Position numbers and translations under genes: made by a program | Part shown: in pieces, positions 33,022 through 41,547 of the stretch | Numbering within the stretch: position 1 is the first letter of the stretch | How the letters are laid out: each line of letters begins with the position of its first letter | The notes under the pieces: model-generated | Seen by the model: the letters and a program-made list of their open reading frames with translations, nothing else | Database searches by the model: none | What the model was told of the DNA's origin: nothing | Assembly (NCBI RefSeq): GCF_022565915.1 | Contig: NZ_JAJOYX010000003.1 | Location: forward strand, 434,001-498,000 | From: Nesterenkonia sp. LB17 | GTDB lineage: Bacteria > Actinomycetota > Actinomycetes > Actinomycetales > Micrococcaceae | Length of the DNA: 64,000 nt | Direction: 5' to 3'

Positions 33022-33356
33022 ACGCTGCCGGACTGGGCGCTGCGGGACCCCTCGAAGTGCACGCGCCCTGACTCGTCGGCAGTCTCATCCTGGGAGCGCC
33101 GTTGCTCCATTCGATGAGCCCGAACCCGGTGCAGCCGAAGCCGAAGACGTGATCTCGCTGCCGCACCAGCAGGTTCCGGCCGGTGCGCGGGGTGGATCCC
33201 GTGCCACGACGCTGGGAAATGGGCATGCAAAGAGACCGGCCCCCTGATCTCACAGATGCAAGATCAGGGGGCCGGTCTTTTGAGGTTCTGTTCATCGAAC
33301 CCGAGATGCTCAGCGTCCGACGGCTATACAGCCATCTTCGGCGAACTCAGTGAAGC
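33022..33356. other. Intergenic region with terminator, no supported gene
   Basis: Between convergent OYE and cspA. The right part holds the 18-bp terminator stem. On the minus strand a 70-80 codon open stretch (about 33000-33236) has no recognised domain or ribosome site and is not called. Confidence 0.4.
33233..33278. terminator. Perfect 18-bp bidirectional terminator
   Basis: The arms 33233-33250 and 33261-33278 are perfectly complementary (AGACCGGCCCCCTGATCT and its complement) with a 10-nt loop, followed by TTTT on the plus strand and CTCTTT on the minus. It serves cspA and probably OYE. Confidence 0.9.
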
Positions 33357-33560
33357 TCAGAGAGGGTTGACGTTCTCAGCCTGAAGACCCTTGGGGCCGC
33401 GGGCGGTCTCGAACTCAACCTTCTGGTTCTCCTCGAGGGAACGGAAGCCGGAAGTGGTGATCGCGCTGAAGTGCACGAAGACATCGTCTGAACCGTCTTC
33501 GGGAGCGATGAAGCCGTAGCCCTTTTCAGCGTTGAACCATTTAACTGTGCCTGTAGCCAT
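33357..33560 (-). CDS. cspA: Cold shock protein
   Basis: A 67-residue single cold-shock domain with RNP1 GYGFIAPED and RNP2 VFVHFSAI. It binds single-stranded RNA and DNA and acts as an RNA chaperone. The long upstream gap (about 190 bp to the next gene) probably includes a long 5' leader, as is usual for csp genes; it contains GCATCG/CGATGC inverted arms near 33590-33610. Confidence 0.97.
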   Translation of the reverse strand: MATGTVKWFNAEKGYGFIAPEDGSDDVFVHFSAITTSGFRSLEENQKVEFETARGPKGLQAENVNPL

Positions 33561-33753
33561 GATGTTTCCTTAATATACTTGCTCTTGCTACGCATCGATC
33601 TCACGATGCATGTTCCGCAGCCAACCTGGCCGGTCGAATGCGGTGACTATTCGGGCGACCGCATAAGTGTGGAAGCCCTTGTAGTACTCCGTCAGCCTAC
33701 GCTAATAATCGGCTGGGGTCACTACCGGTGTCCGGAAGGCGTCATCGCGCGTC

Positions 33754-36135
33754 TCATGGGGCCGTCGATTCGACCCGTGTACGCCCTGATTCAGCCGCCT
33801 GGGCATCGGCCTCCGGGGAGCGCGCCTCGAACCGGACCATCATCGCCTTGAAGCCGGGGGTGTTGGACTCCCGAGCGACCAGATTGCGGTGGGTCAGGGC
33901 ATTCGCCTCGGGATAATAGGCCGCGACGCAGCCGCGGGCGGTGGGGTACGCCACCAGGTGGAAACGTTCGGCGCGGCGCTCCTCACCCTGGAACACCGAG
34001 ACCACGTCGACCAGCTCGCGGTCCGCGAAGCCGGTCTCGGACAGGTCCTCCGGGTGGATCAGGATCACCCGCCGGCCTCCGGAGATCCCGCGGTAGCGGT
34101 CATCGAGGCCATAGAAGGTGGTGTTGTACTGATCATGGGAGCGCATCGTCTGCAGCACCAGGTGTCCCGGTGGCGGGGTCAGATACTCCAGCGCCCGGAC
34201 GGTGAACCCTGCCTTGCCGTCTGCGGTGGCAAAGGAGCGGTGGTCCCGCGGCGGGTTCGGCAGCACGAATCCCATCTTGTCCCGGATCCGCCGGTTGAAG
34301 TCCTCGGTTCCCTCGACCACCCGTGAGGCGTGGTCCCGGATGACGTCGTAGTCCTCGGCCATGGCCTGCCAGTCGACCACATGGTCGGGCCCGAAGATCG
34401 CCTCGGCCATCCGCGCGATGATCACCGGTTCCGCAAGCAGGTGGTCTGAGACCGGTTCGAGACGCCCACGGGTGGAGCTGACCACCGACATGGAGTTCTC
34501 CACCGAGAGGAACTGGGCGCCGCCGGAGTGCTTGTCGTCTCGGTCGGACCGGCCAAGCGTGGGCAGGATGATCGAGGTCTGGCCGTGGACCACGTGGGAG
34601 CGGTTGGGCTTGGTCGAGATGTGCACGGTGAGCCCGGTGCGCTTGAGCCCGGCCTCCATCACCGCGGTGTCGGAGTTCGCCGCGGCGAGGTTTCCTCCCA
34701 TGGAGACGAAGACGTCGACGTCTCCGGAGTCCATGGCGGACATGCCGTTCGTGGAGTCGTAGCCGTGGGCGCGCGGGGAGCGGATGCCGAACTCGGTGTC
34801 GAGCCGGCTGAGAAACGGCTCGGTGGGCCGCTCCCAGATGCCGAAGGTCCGGTCGCCCTGGACGTTGGAGTGCCCGCGCACCGGGCAGGCCCCCGCCCCG
34901 GGCTTGCCGAAGTTGCCCTGGAGCAGCAGCAGGTTGACGATCTCCTTGATGGTGTCCACCGAATGTGGCTGCTGGGTCAGTCCCAGCGCCCAGCAGAATA
35001 TGGTCGCCTTCGAGGCCGCCAGCAACTCGGCGATGTGCTCGATCTCGGCGCGCTGCAGCCCTGTGGCCTGCTCGGTCTCGGCCCAGTCCAGCGTCGCGCG
35101 GGCCCGGCTGTACTCGGCGAAGCCCTTGGTCTTGGACTCCACGAACTCGCGGTCCACCACGGATCCGGGATGCTCCTGCTCCTTGCGCAGCAGAAGATGC
35201 CCCAGCGCCTGGAACAGTGCCTGATCCCCGCCGACCTTGATCTGCAGAAACTCGTCGCTGATCCGCTCACCCTCGCCGACCAGACCCTTGGGGGTCTGCG
35301 GGTCCTTGAACCGGAGCAGTCCGGCCTCGGGCAGCGGGTTCACCGAGACCACCTTGCCGCCGTTCTTCCTTGCCTGCGCCAGGGATCCGAGCATCCGCGG
35401 ATGGTTGGTGCCCGGGTTCTGCCCGACCACGAAGATCAGCTCGGATTCTTCGATGTCTTTGAGTGAGACGGTGCCCTTGCCGATGCCGATGGTCGGGTTC
35501 AGCGCCGTCCCGGAGGATTCGTGGCACATGTTCGAACAGTCCGGCAGGTTGTTGGTCCCCAGCGAGCGTGCCAGCAGCTGGTACAGGAAGGCCGTCTCGT
35601 TCGCGGTGCGACCGGAGGTGTAGAACATGCACCGCTCCGGCGTCGTCGCCCGGACGTTGGCGCCGATGGTCTCAAAGGCCTCCGCCCAGCTGATCGGCCG
35701 GTAGTGGGTCTCCCCGGCGTGGATCACCATCGGGTGGGTGATCCTCCCGGACTGGCCCAGCCAGTATTCGGTCTTGGTCTCCAGCTCGGCGATGGAGTGC
35801 TCCGCCCACCACTGCGGGGTGACCACCCGGGTGGTGGATTCCTCGGCGAGCGCCTTGGCGCCGTTCTCGCAGAACTCCACCGGCTTGCGCTTCGTCTCGG
35901 TGGGCTCGGGCCAGGCGCACCCCGGGCAGTCCACCCCCTGGGGCTGGTTGACCCGGTACATGGACCGCACGGTGCGGGAGAGTCCGCCCTGGGCCATGCC
36001 GCGGGAGAAGGAGACCTCCACCGCCTTGAGCCCGGCCGCGTAGGCCTTAGGCTCGGTCACCTGCAGGGAGTCTTCGTCGATGTCCTCGAACTGCGCGGCG
36101 TGACCGCGGACTGATTCATCGCGCACCTTGGTCAT
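33754..36135 (-). CDS. FdhF/YdeP family molybdopterin oxidoreductase
   Basis: A 793-residue formate-dehydrogenase-like enzyme of the YdeP subgroup, with bis-MGD cofactor. A Cys cluster motif lies at about residues 70-95 (DCPGCAWPEP and EFCENG), the substrate-side cysteine is in NMCHESSGTALNP, and the C-terminal molybdopterin dinucleotide-binding part begins about residue 660 (LVLQTMRSHDQYNTTFYGL). Start at ATG 36135 overlaps the fdhD stop (ATGA). No electron-transfer subunit is encoded nearby. YdeP has been linked to acid resistance in E. coli; the substrate is unproven. Confidence 0.88.
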   Translation of the reverse strand: MTKVRDESVRGHAAQFEDIDEDSLQVTEPKAYAAGLKAVEVSFSRGMAQGGLSRTVRSMYRVNQPQGVDCPGCAWPEPTETKRKPVEFCENGAKALAEESTTRVVTPQWWAEHSIAELETKTEYWLGQSGRITHPMVIHAGETHYRPISWAEAFETIGANVRATTPERCMFYTSGRTANETAFLYQLLARSLGTNNLPDCSNMCHESSGTALNPTIGIGKGTVSLKDIEESELIFVVGQNPGTNHPRMLGSLAQARKNGGKVVSVNPLPEAGLLRFKDPQTPKGLVGEGERISDEFLQIKVGGDQALFQALGHLLLRKEQEHPGSVVDREFVESKTKGFAEYSRARATLDWAETEQATGLQRAEIEHIAELLAASKATIFCWALGLTQQPHSVDTIKEIVNLLLLQGNFGKPGAGACPVRGHSNVQGDRTFGIWERPTEPFLSRLDTEFGIRSPRAHGYDSTNGMSAMDSGDVDVFVSMGGNLAAANSDTAVMEAGLKRTGLTVHISTKPNRSHVVHGQTSIILPTLGRSDRDDKHSGGAQFLSVENSMSVVSSTRGRLEPVSDHLLAEPVIIARMAEAIFGPDHVVDWQAMAEDYDVIRDHASRVVEGTEDFNRRIRDKMGFVLPNPPRDHRSFATADGKAGFTVRALEYLTPPPGHLVLQTMRSHDQYNTTFYGLDDRYRGISGGRRVILIHPEDLSETGFADRELVDVVSVFQGEERRAERFHLVAYPTARGCVAAYYPEANALTHRNLVARESNTPGFKAMMVRFEARSPEADAQAAESGRTRVESTAP

Positions 36136-36968
36136 GGCTTCTCGTCCTTCATCTCGACTCGTTGTGAGTGGGTGTAGAGGTTGATGGACCCGCCGCGGGA
36201 GAATCCGGCGAGGGTCACCCCGGAGCGTTCGGCGAGGTCCACCGCCAACGACGACGGCGCCCCCACGGCGCTGAGCATTTCGATCCCCGCCAGTGCGGCT
36301 TTCTGCACCAGTTCGAATGAGGCCCGGCCGGAGACCTGCAGCGCGGTGCCGCTCAGCGGGAGCCGGCCCTGGGTCAGGGCCCATCCGACCACCTTGTCCA
36401 CGGCGTTGTGCCGCCCGACATCTTCACGCAGGCACAGCAGCGCGCCGTCGGCGTCGAACAGCCCGGCGGCGTGGACGCCCCCGGTCTTGCCGAAGAGGGT
36501 CTGTCTCTCGCGCATCAGCTCAGGAAGCTCCAGCAGCACACTGGGGCTCAGCCGCAGCATGTCGGTCCTGCACGGCGGCAGGGTCTTCTCCACCGCGTCG
36601 ATGGAGGTGGTTCCGCAGATCCCGCAGGCCGAGGTGGTCAGCACATTGCGGGTGCGCAGCAGCGAGGTCGGCGCCAGCGCGGGGTCCAGTTCGGCGTCGA
36701 TGACGTTATAGGTCTGATTGCCCTGCTCGTCGGTGCCGGCGCAGTAGCGCAGGCTGCGCAGGTGGTCCTGGGAGCTGATGATGCCCTCGGCGACCAGGAA
36801 CCCGGCGACGAGTTCGAAGTCATGCCCCGGGGTGCGCATGGTCACGGTGAAGGACTCCCCCGCCAGGCGCAGCTCCAGGGGCTCTTCGACGGCGAGCAGA
36901 TCGATCTTGCTGCGGGTGCCGTCGGCGCGCAGGGTGATCACGCGACGACGTTCGATCAGCCGTCCCAT
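36132..36968 (-). CDS. fdhD: Formate dehydrogenase accessory sulfurtransferase
   Basis: A 278-residue protein that passes sulfur from a cysteine desulfurase to the molybdenum cofactor before insertion in FdhF. The Cys loop is TTSACGICGTTSID (CxxC). Further motifs: PGHDFELVAGFLVAEGII and LCLREDVGRHNAVDKVVG. Start at ATG 36968 (MGRLIERRRVITLR) overlaps moeA by 13 nt. It is coupled to fdhF downstream. Confidence 0.95.
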   Translation of the reverse strand: MGRLIERRRVITLRADGTRSKIDLLAVEEPLELRLAGESFTVTMRTPGHDFELVAGFLVAEGIISSQDHLRSLRYCAGTDEQGNQTYNVIDAELDPALAPTSLLRTRNVLTTSACGICGTTSIDAVEKTLPPCRTDMLRLSPSVLLELPELMRERQTLFGKTGGVHAAGLFDADGALLCLREDVGRHNAVDKVVGWALTQGRLPLSGTALQVSGRASFELVQKAALAGIEMLSAVGAPSSLAVDLAERSGVTLAGFSRGGSINLYTHSQRVEMKDEKP

Positions 36969-38200
36969 TCCAGGCCTTCTTCCCGCTGTCCGGGCACCGG
37001 GAGGCACACCACCGGGTCACCCTGCGCCAGTCCGCCTTCTGGCACGATTGCCAGCGCATCTGAGTCGGCCAGGCCGCGCATCATGTGCGCCCGGCTGTGA
37101 CCGGCGGGCAGGACGCCCTGCGGGCCCCGTCGCACGGGCAGCAGTCGGACGCCGCGGCGCGCACCCGGCAGCTGCGCTCCGGCGGTGCGGCGCAGCGTAG
37201 GCGTGCGAGCCTCGGCGGGGATTCCGCGCAGTGCGCGCAGCAGCGGCACTCCCAGCGCGGTCAGCGCGGAGAACCCTGCCAGGGGATTCCCGGGGAGTCC
37301 GAGCAGATACAGGGGGCCCTCCTCGCGGGGAAGCTGGGCGAGCAGCACCGGGTGGCCTGGGCGCATGTCCACCGAATCCACTTCCAGCTGGGCTCCGAGC
37401 ATGTCCAGGGCGGGTCGCAGCGCGTCGGCCCGGGAGTGGGCGGTGCCGCCGCTGCTGATGATCAGGTCGGTGGTGCCGGCGGCGGAGATCTGCCGGAGGG
37501 TGCGGGCCAGCGTCTCGGGGTCGTCGCCGAGCCGCTGGGATGCCACCGACGCGGCTCCCAGCTCCTTCAGCATCTGCGGCAGCGCCAGGCCGAAGACGTC
37601 GCGCACCTGTCCGGGAGCCGGTGTCCCGCTGGTGGTGACCTCCGCGCCGGTGAGCACCAGCTGCACCCGTGGTCTGCGGATCACCGTGAGGTAGTCGTGT
37701 CCGGCGACGGCGGCGACGGCGGCGCGCGCCGGGGTGAGCACGACGCCGGCCGGCACCAGCTCATCCTCGGCCCGACACTCCGCGCCGGCTTGGCGGATGT
37801 TGCGCTGAGCAGCGGTGTCCGGGCTGGTGCGCAGCGCCCGCAGCCGGTCCCCGTCGATGACACCGTGCTCGGAGCGCAGCACCGCATGTGTTCCCGCCGG
37901 CACGGGAGAGCCGGTGAGCACCTCGGTGGCTTCTCCCGGCCGCAGCGGGGTCGGGCGGGTCGCGGGGCTGTGCGCGCTCTCGGGTCGCAGCGCCCAGCCT
38001 GAATCTCCGTCGGGGAATGGCAGCGACTCCGCGGCCAGGGCCCATCCGTCCATCGCGGAGGTCGAGACATGCGGGATGTCCTGCAGGGCCAGCACCGGGT
38101 CCAGGAGCACGCTGCCGATGGCCTCCTCGAGGCTCATCCGGGCAGGGGCCAGCGCATCGAGGGCAGCGGCCCGTTCGCGGGCCTGCATCAGGGTCATCAT
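36956..38200 (-). CDS. moeA: Molybdopterin molybdenumtransferase
   Basis: A 414-residue MoeA that inserts molybdate into adenylylated molybdopterin. Visible: VSTSAMDGWAL (domain III entry), TEVLTGSPVPAGTHAVL, VQLVLTGAEVTTSG, LIISSGGTAHSRAD and LLGLPGNPLAGFSAL. Length is normal. It overlaps fdhD and lies 16 bp after the DUF6457 gene, in one operon. Confidence 0.93.
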   Translation of the reverse strand: MMTLMQARERAAALDALAPARMSLEEAIGSVLLDPVLALQDIPHVSTSAMDGWALAAESLPFPDGDSGWALRPESAHSPATRPTPLRPGEATEVLTGSPVPAGTHAVLRSEHGVIDGDRLRALRTSPDTAAQRNIRQAGAECRAEDELVPAGVVLTPARAAVAAVAGHDYLTVIRRPRVQLVLTGAEVTTSGTPAPGQVRDVFGLALPQMLKELGAASVASQRLGDDPETLARTLRQISAAGTTDLIISSGGTAHSRADALRPALDMLGAQLEVDSVDMRPGHPVLLAQLPREEGPLYLLGLPGNPLAGFSALTALGVPLLRALRGIPAEARTPTLRRTAGAQLPGARRGVRLLPVRRGPQGVLPAGHSRAHMMRGLADSDALAIVPEGGLAQGDPVVCLPVPGQREEGLEWDG

Positions 38201-38216
38201 CTCTGCTCGGTGCCGG

Positions 38217-38507
38217 TCAGCCCACGGCGCCGGAACGGCGCTCGAGCAGCTGTGAGGCCACCCGGGAGGCGGCGCGGGAGGCGGTCTGGAAGTCAGCCTG
38301 CCCGGTGGCCTCGGCCAGGCCGGCGACGTAGCCGATGAGATAGGTGGTCACCGGCGCCGCGGGGCGGACTACGGTGTGCGCCGCCTGGCCGGCGAGGGCG
38401 AGGACGGCGTCGATATCGATCTCGATGCCGTCTACCTCGAGGTGGTGGGCGAGCTCCTTGACCCAGAGCTCGATGGACTCATGCGGTTCAGTGGATTCTG
38501 CGGTCAT
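38217..38507 (-). CDS. DUF6457 small protein of the molybdenum-cofactor operon
   Basis: A 96-residue acidic, helical protein (ESIELWVKELAHHLEVDGIEIDIDAVLALAGQAAHTVVRP is its core, with TYLIGYVAGLAEATG). Such DUF6457 proteins sit beside, or are fused to, MobA in actinobacteria. AAGGAG precedes ATG with 5-nt spacing. The function is unknown; a helper for the MobA/MoeA step is inferred from position only. Confidence 0.7.
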   Translation of the reverse strand: MTAESTEPHESIELWVKELAHHLEVDGIEIDIDAVLALAGQAAHTVVRPAAPVTTYLIGYVAGLAEATGQADFQTASRAASRVASQLLERRSGAVG

Positions 38508-38555
38508 TCCGACTCCTTCATTGACGCTGCCTCCAGAATCTCACAGCCGGGCAGG

Positions 38556-39275
38556 TCAGGGCAGATGGACGCCGAGCCGGTGGGCGTCGTGCAGGGTGTC
38601 CACGTCCTCGCTGAGTCCGCGGGGAACGACGGGGTGGCGCAGCCGGGCGGCGTCTTCCAGTCCGCTCAGCAGCCATCGGAGCGGGCGGTGCTCGACCTCC
38701 TCGGGGGTCAGCGCTCCGGCGCGGCGCAGGAGCCAGCCGGTGGGCACCGCGGCGCTCAGATACTGATGCCGCCCGCTGTGATCGCAGGGCAGCAGCGCGG
38801 CTGGTGCACCCTCTGGATCGTCGGTGCCGGTGGCCGCTTCTGACTGTGCGGAGTCCTCCAGCTGGCCGAGGAGCCAGTCCAGCAGCGGTGCAGGTTCGGT
38901 CAGGTCCACCGCGAGCAGCAGGGTCCACCCGGCGGGAGCTGCGCCAGCGCTGGTGTCGCGCTCGTGGCGCTGCAGCTCGACGGCGCCGGCGAGGACCCCC
39001 GCGGCGGGTCCCGCGAAGGCAGGGGTCTCACGCACCAGCGGGACCGGGGTCGGGATCTGGGGCTTGAGCGAGGGGGGCCCCACCACCACGGTGCGGATGT
39101 CTAGACGCTGAAGCTCCTGGAGCCAGCGCTGGATCTGAGTCTGTTGCCCGCGTCGGAGCAGAGCCTTCTCGACCCCGCCCATCCTGCTTCCCCGTCCCCC
39201 GGCGAGCAGGATCGCGGACAGCTTGACCGCGGAAGGCTGCAGTTCTGGGGGGTGCGTGTCAGCGGAAGGAGGCAT
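38556..39275 (-). CDS. mobA: Molybdenum cofactor guanylyltransferase-like protein
   Basis: A 239-residue nucleotidyltransferase with the MobA/GlmU P-loop LAGGRGSRMGGVEKALL (about residue 25), the metal Asp in LLLAVDLTEPAPLLDW and LPCDHSGRHQYLSAAV. It should attach GMP to molybdopterin to make the MGD form used by FdhF-type enzymes. Its start overlaps the end of the HNH gene by 17 nt. Confidence 0.85.
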   Translation of the reverse strand: MPPSADTHPPELQPSAVKLSAILLAGGRGSRMGGVEKALLRRGQQTQIQRWLQELQRLDIRTVVVGPPSLKPQIPTPVPLVRETPAFAGPAAGVLAGAVELQRHERDTSAGAAPAGWTLLLAVDLTEPAPLLDWLLGQLEDSAQSEAATGTDDPEGAPAALLPCDHSGRHQYLSAAVPTGWLLRRAGALTPEEVEHRPLRWLLSGLEDAARLRHPVVPRGLSEDVDTLHDAHRLGVHLP

Positions 39276-39759
39276 GGGTCAAGAATGGCATCCAGGCGTC
39301 GCGGGGGGCGTCGAGCTCCACCGGCATCCAGACGTGATGAGGGGGCGCCTGGGGGGTGAAGCTCAGCGTCCAGCCGAGCTCGTCGAGGGTCTTGCTGCCC
39401 TTGCGCGCATTGCAGGTCCCGCAGCAGGCGACCAGGTTCTCCCAGCTGGAGTCTCCCCCGCGAGCCCGTGCGATGACGTGATCGACGGTGGCCGCGGGCC
39501 GGGCGCAATAGGTGCACAGGCGCCCGTCCCGGCGCAGGATGCTTCGTCGCGAGGGCGCCGCCGGACGTCGCCGGGACACCCGGACGTAGTGGTGGAGCAG
39601 GATCACGGCCGGACGCGGAACCAGTGACGAGGGCGTGGCGATCGGGGTGTGATCCTCGGCGAGCACGCTGGCCTTGCCGTGCATGACCAGCACGGCGGCG
39701 CGGCGCGAGGTGACCACGCTCAGCGGCTCATAGCCTGCGTTGAGCACCAGTGTGCGCAT
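39259..39759 (-). CDS. HNH endonuclease
   Basis: A 166-residue protein. The C-terminal HNH domain has two CxxC pairs and the catalytic core: LCTYCARPAATVDHVIARARGG then NLVACCGTCNARKGSKTLDELG. The N-terminus (MRTLVLNAGYEPLSVV) is that of the common actinobacterial single-domain HNH proteins. GGGAG lies 7 nt before ATG. It heads the molybdenum-cofactor operon by a 17-nt overlap. Its biological target is unknown. Confidence 0.9.
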   Translation of the reverse strand: MRTLVLNAGYEPLSVVTSRRAAVLVMHGKASVLAEDHTPIATPSSLVPRPAVILLHHYVRVSRRRPAAPSRRSILRRDGRLCTYCARPAATVDHVIARARGGDSSWENLVACCGTCNARKGSKTLDELGWTLSFTPQAPPHHVWMPVELDAPRDAWMPFLTHASFR

Positions 39760-39938
39760 GTCGGGGCTCCCGTGCGTTCACCCCTGCTCGTCGTGCTGCC
39801 GGTGTGTGCGCCTCCAGGGCGCTTCTCGGCGCGGTCCTCACAGGGTTCAACAGCATTCTGCTCTGCCTGTACAGGCTCAATATAGACCGTGCTGACCATG
39901 ATGCCCACTTGATGACGTGGCAGGCGCCGACACAGAAG

Positions 39939-39976
39939 CCGCAGGGCGCGATCCCTGTGAGGATCGCGCCCTGCGG
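39939..39976 (-). terminator. Terminator after the NlpC/P60 gene
   Basis: CCGCAGGGCGCGATCC (39939-39954) pairs perfectly with its complement at 39961-39976 around a 6-nt loop, 35 bp beyond the NlpC stop. Only a short T-rich run follows on the minus strand. Confidence 0.8.
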
Positions 39977-40010
39977 CCGAGGTCTGTTCACCGCCGTGGC
40001 GGCAGAAGCA

Positions 40011-41087
40011 TCAGTTGACGCTGAGGTACATCGTGTTGGACCAGTACGGGGAGTTCAGCGGGTACTGAACGGTGCCCACGCGAGGGTTGTTCGCACCGAT
40101 GAGCTGACCGTTGCCGACGTAGATGGCGGCGTGGCTGCCACCGTTCTGGATGACGATGTCGCCCGGGGATGGCGAGGAGACCTGGCGCATCGACGCCATC
40201 ATCCCGTAGGTCGTGCGGGGCAGCGAGACGCCAGCCTGGTTGTAGGCCCAGTTGATGAAGCCGGAGCAGTCCCAGCCTGAGGTCGTGGTGCCGCCCAAGG
40301 AGTAGGGGTTGCCGACTCCGGCGTAGGCTGCGCCCACGATCGAGCCGTTGCCACCGCTGGAAGAGGCAGGGGCCTCGTCCTGTGCGGAAGAAGTGGAGGC
40401 GACCTGGGTGTTGCCCTGTGACTGCTGGCCGGTGCTGGCCTGCGAGTTGGAGCTCGACTGTGAGTTGGAGCTCGACTGCGAGTTGGAGCTCGACTGCTGG
40501 CTCTGCTGACCGGTGTCGGTCTGCTGAGTCGGCTGCGGGGCACTGGCCTGCTGGGCCTCCTGCACAGGGGCCTCTTGGGCCTCCTGCACAGGGGCCTCTT
40601 GGGCCTCCTGCACAGGGGCTTCTGGCTCGGCCTGCGGGGCGGCGGGAGCAGCCTCCTGGACCTCTTCGACGACCGGAGCGGGCTCCGGTGCAGGAGCGGG
40701 CTCCGGTGCAGGAGCGGGCTCCGGTGCAGGAGCGGGCTCCGGTGCAGGAGCGGGCTCCGGTGCAGGAGCGGGCTCCGGTGCGGGGGTGGAGGTCACCACG
40801 GGACGGTCGAAGGAAAGCTCGACGTCCTGGGAGGCGCTCACTGCCACAGCGGAGGTGGCGCTGGCGCGCTCCACGCTGAGACCGGATGCGGTCACGTCCA
40901 AGGTGGTGACCTCGGGGACCTGGATGTCGGTGCCGGCGTTCGCGGCGACTCCTGAGGAGATCACGAGGCCGGATGCGGCGACGGCAGCTGCCGCGCCCCG
41001 TCCGACGGTGCCGGCGTTGGATGCCACGGCCTTTGCCAATGATGGCTTGGCCTGGCGGCGCCGGTCACGGCGTGAGACGAAAGTCAT
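40011..41087 (-). CDS. Secreted NlpC/P60 peptidoglycan hydrolase with repeat linker
   Basis: A 358-residue cell-wall endopeptidase. Start at ATG 41087 with GAGAAG about 8 nt upstream (a GTG at 41096 is also in frame). Residues 1-52 look like a long secretion signal (basic, then AAAVAASGLVISSGVAANA). The middle 170 residues are a linker of three repeat types: six PEPAPA units, three EAPVQEAQ units and three SSSNSQ units. The C-terminal NlpC/P60 domain (from about 250) has the Cys nucleophile in WDCSGFINWAYNQAG and His in GGSHAAIYVGNGQLIGANNP. It probably cuts stem peptides during growth or division. Confidence 0.9.
   Translation of the reverse strand: MTFVSRRDRRRQAKPSLAKAVASNAGTVGRGAAAAVAASGLVISSGVAANAGTDIQVPEVTTLDVTASGLSVERASATSAVAVSASQDVELSFDRPVVTSTPAPEPAPAPEPAPAPEPAPAPEPAPAPEPAPAPEPAPVVEEVQEAAPAAPQAEPEAPVQEAQEAPVQEAQEAPVQEAQQASAPQPTQQTDTGQQSQQSSSNSQSSSNSQSSSNSQASTGQQSQGNTQVASTSSAQDEAPASSSGGNGSIVGAAYAGVGNPYSLGGTTTSGWDCSGFINWAYNQAGVSLPRTTYGMMASMRQVSSPSPGDIVIQNGGSHAAIYVGNGQLIGANNPRVGTVQYPLNSPYWSNTMYLSVN
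40444..40497. repeat. Three 18-bp repeats in the NlpC linker (SSSNSQ)
   Basis: Unit GAGTTGGAGCTCGACTGY on the plus strand, three perfect copies apart from the last base. Confidence 0.9.
40553..40624. repeat. Three 24-bp repeats in the NlpC linker (EAPVQEAQ)
   Basis: Unit begins GGGCCTCCTGCACAGGGG; two identical copies and a third that differs only at its end. Confidence 0.85.
40676..40783. repeat. Six 18-bp repeats in the NlpC linker (PEPAPA)
   Basis: Unit GAGCGGGCTCCGGTGCAG occurs six times head to tail; the first five are identical and the last changes near its end. Such near-identical arrays are prone to length change. Confidence 0.92.
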
Positions 41088-41547
41088 GTCTGTCACTTCT
41101 CTGGAAACCTCTCCCTGTAGTTGCGGGGCCGCCTAAGTGAAGTGCGAGCCGGGAAGCTCACTGTCTTCAGGTCCTGATCGACCGCGATGCCCTGCACCCT
41201 GCCTTGCGGTAGTTTTCGTGGAACAGCTCCGGTCAGCGGCAGGAGAAGATCTGACTGGAGGCGCTGCGACTTCGGACATCGGCCGCGAGCACGACTACGA
41301 CGTTATAACAGATCGATAAAATTGTCACGCTCAGGTCACGGTCGGTGCACAAGTCCCAGGAAGTGCCACGATCAGACACGGGTCATTGCGCTCTTCCAGC
41401 ACGGGGAATCCTCACATAATTACTAGTCAGCGCGATTTATGCGAGTTTCATTGAGGAAACGAATCGATCACGAGGGCTTTGTCATACCGTGACCTTGTGC
41501 TTCATCTCACCGTGACATTGCCGTGTTCGGGTGCCTCGGGAGGGCGT
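41088..41547. other. Long upstream region of the NlpC/P60 gene, no gene
   Basis: 460 bp with no supported ORF. It contains the promoter above, a roughly 205-nt 5' leader (41088-41293), an AT-rich patch (about 41415-41465) and two further CGTGAC elements at 41488-41493 and 41511-41516. The leader was compared by memory with the c-di-AMP (ydaO) riboswitch, without a convincing match. Confidence 0.4.
41300..41339 (-). promoter_or_regulatory. Promoter and direct-repeat operator of the NlpC/P60 gene
   Basis: On the minus strand GTGACA (41328-41323), a 17-nt spacer and TAACGT (41305-41300) form a good sigma-A type promoter about 205 nt before the gene. Two GTCAC elements on the plus strand (41324-41328 and 41335-41339), 11 bp apart start to start, overlap the -35. 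GTCAC/GTAAC direct repeats are the kind of site bound by MtrA, a known regulator of NlpC/P60 genes; that link is inference. Confidence 0.5.

Noticed and set aside
33000-33236. Minus-strand open stretch after the OYE gene, with protein-like composition
   Set aside because: No start with ribosome site, overlaps the end of OYE, no recognised family.
41088-41293. c-di-AMP (ydaO) riboswitch in the NlpC leader
   Set aside because: The gene type fits, but I could not align the conserved ydaO core by eye. An Rfam scan would decide.
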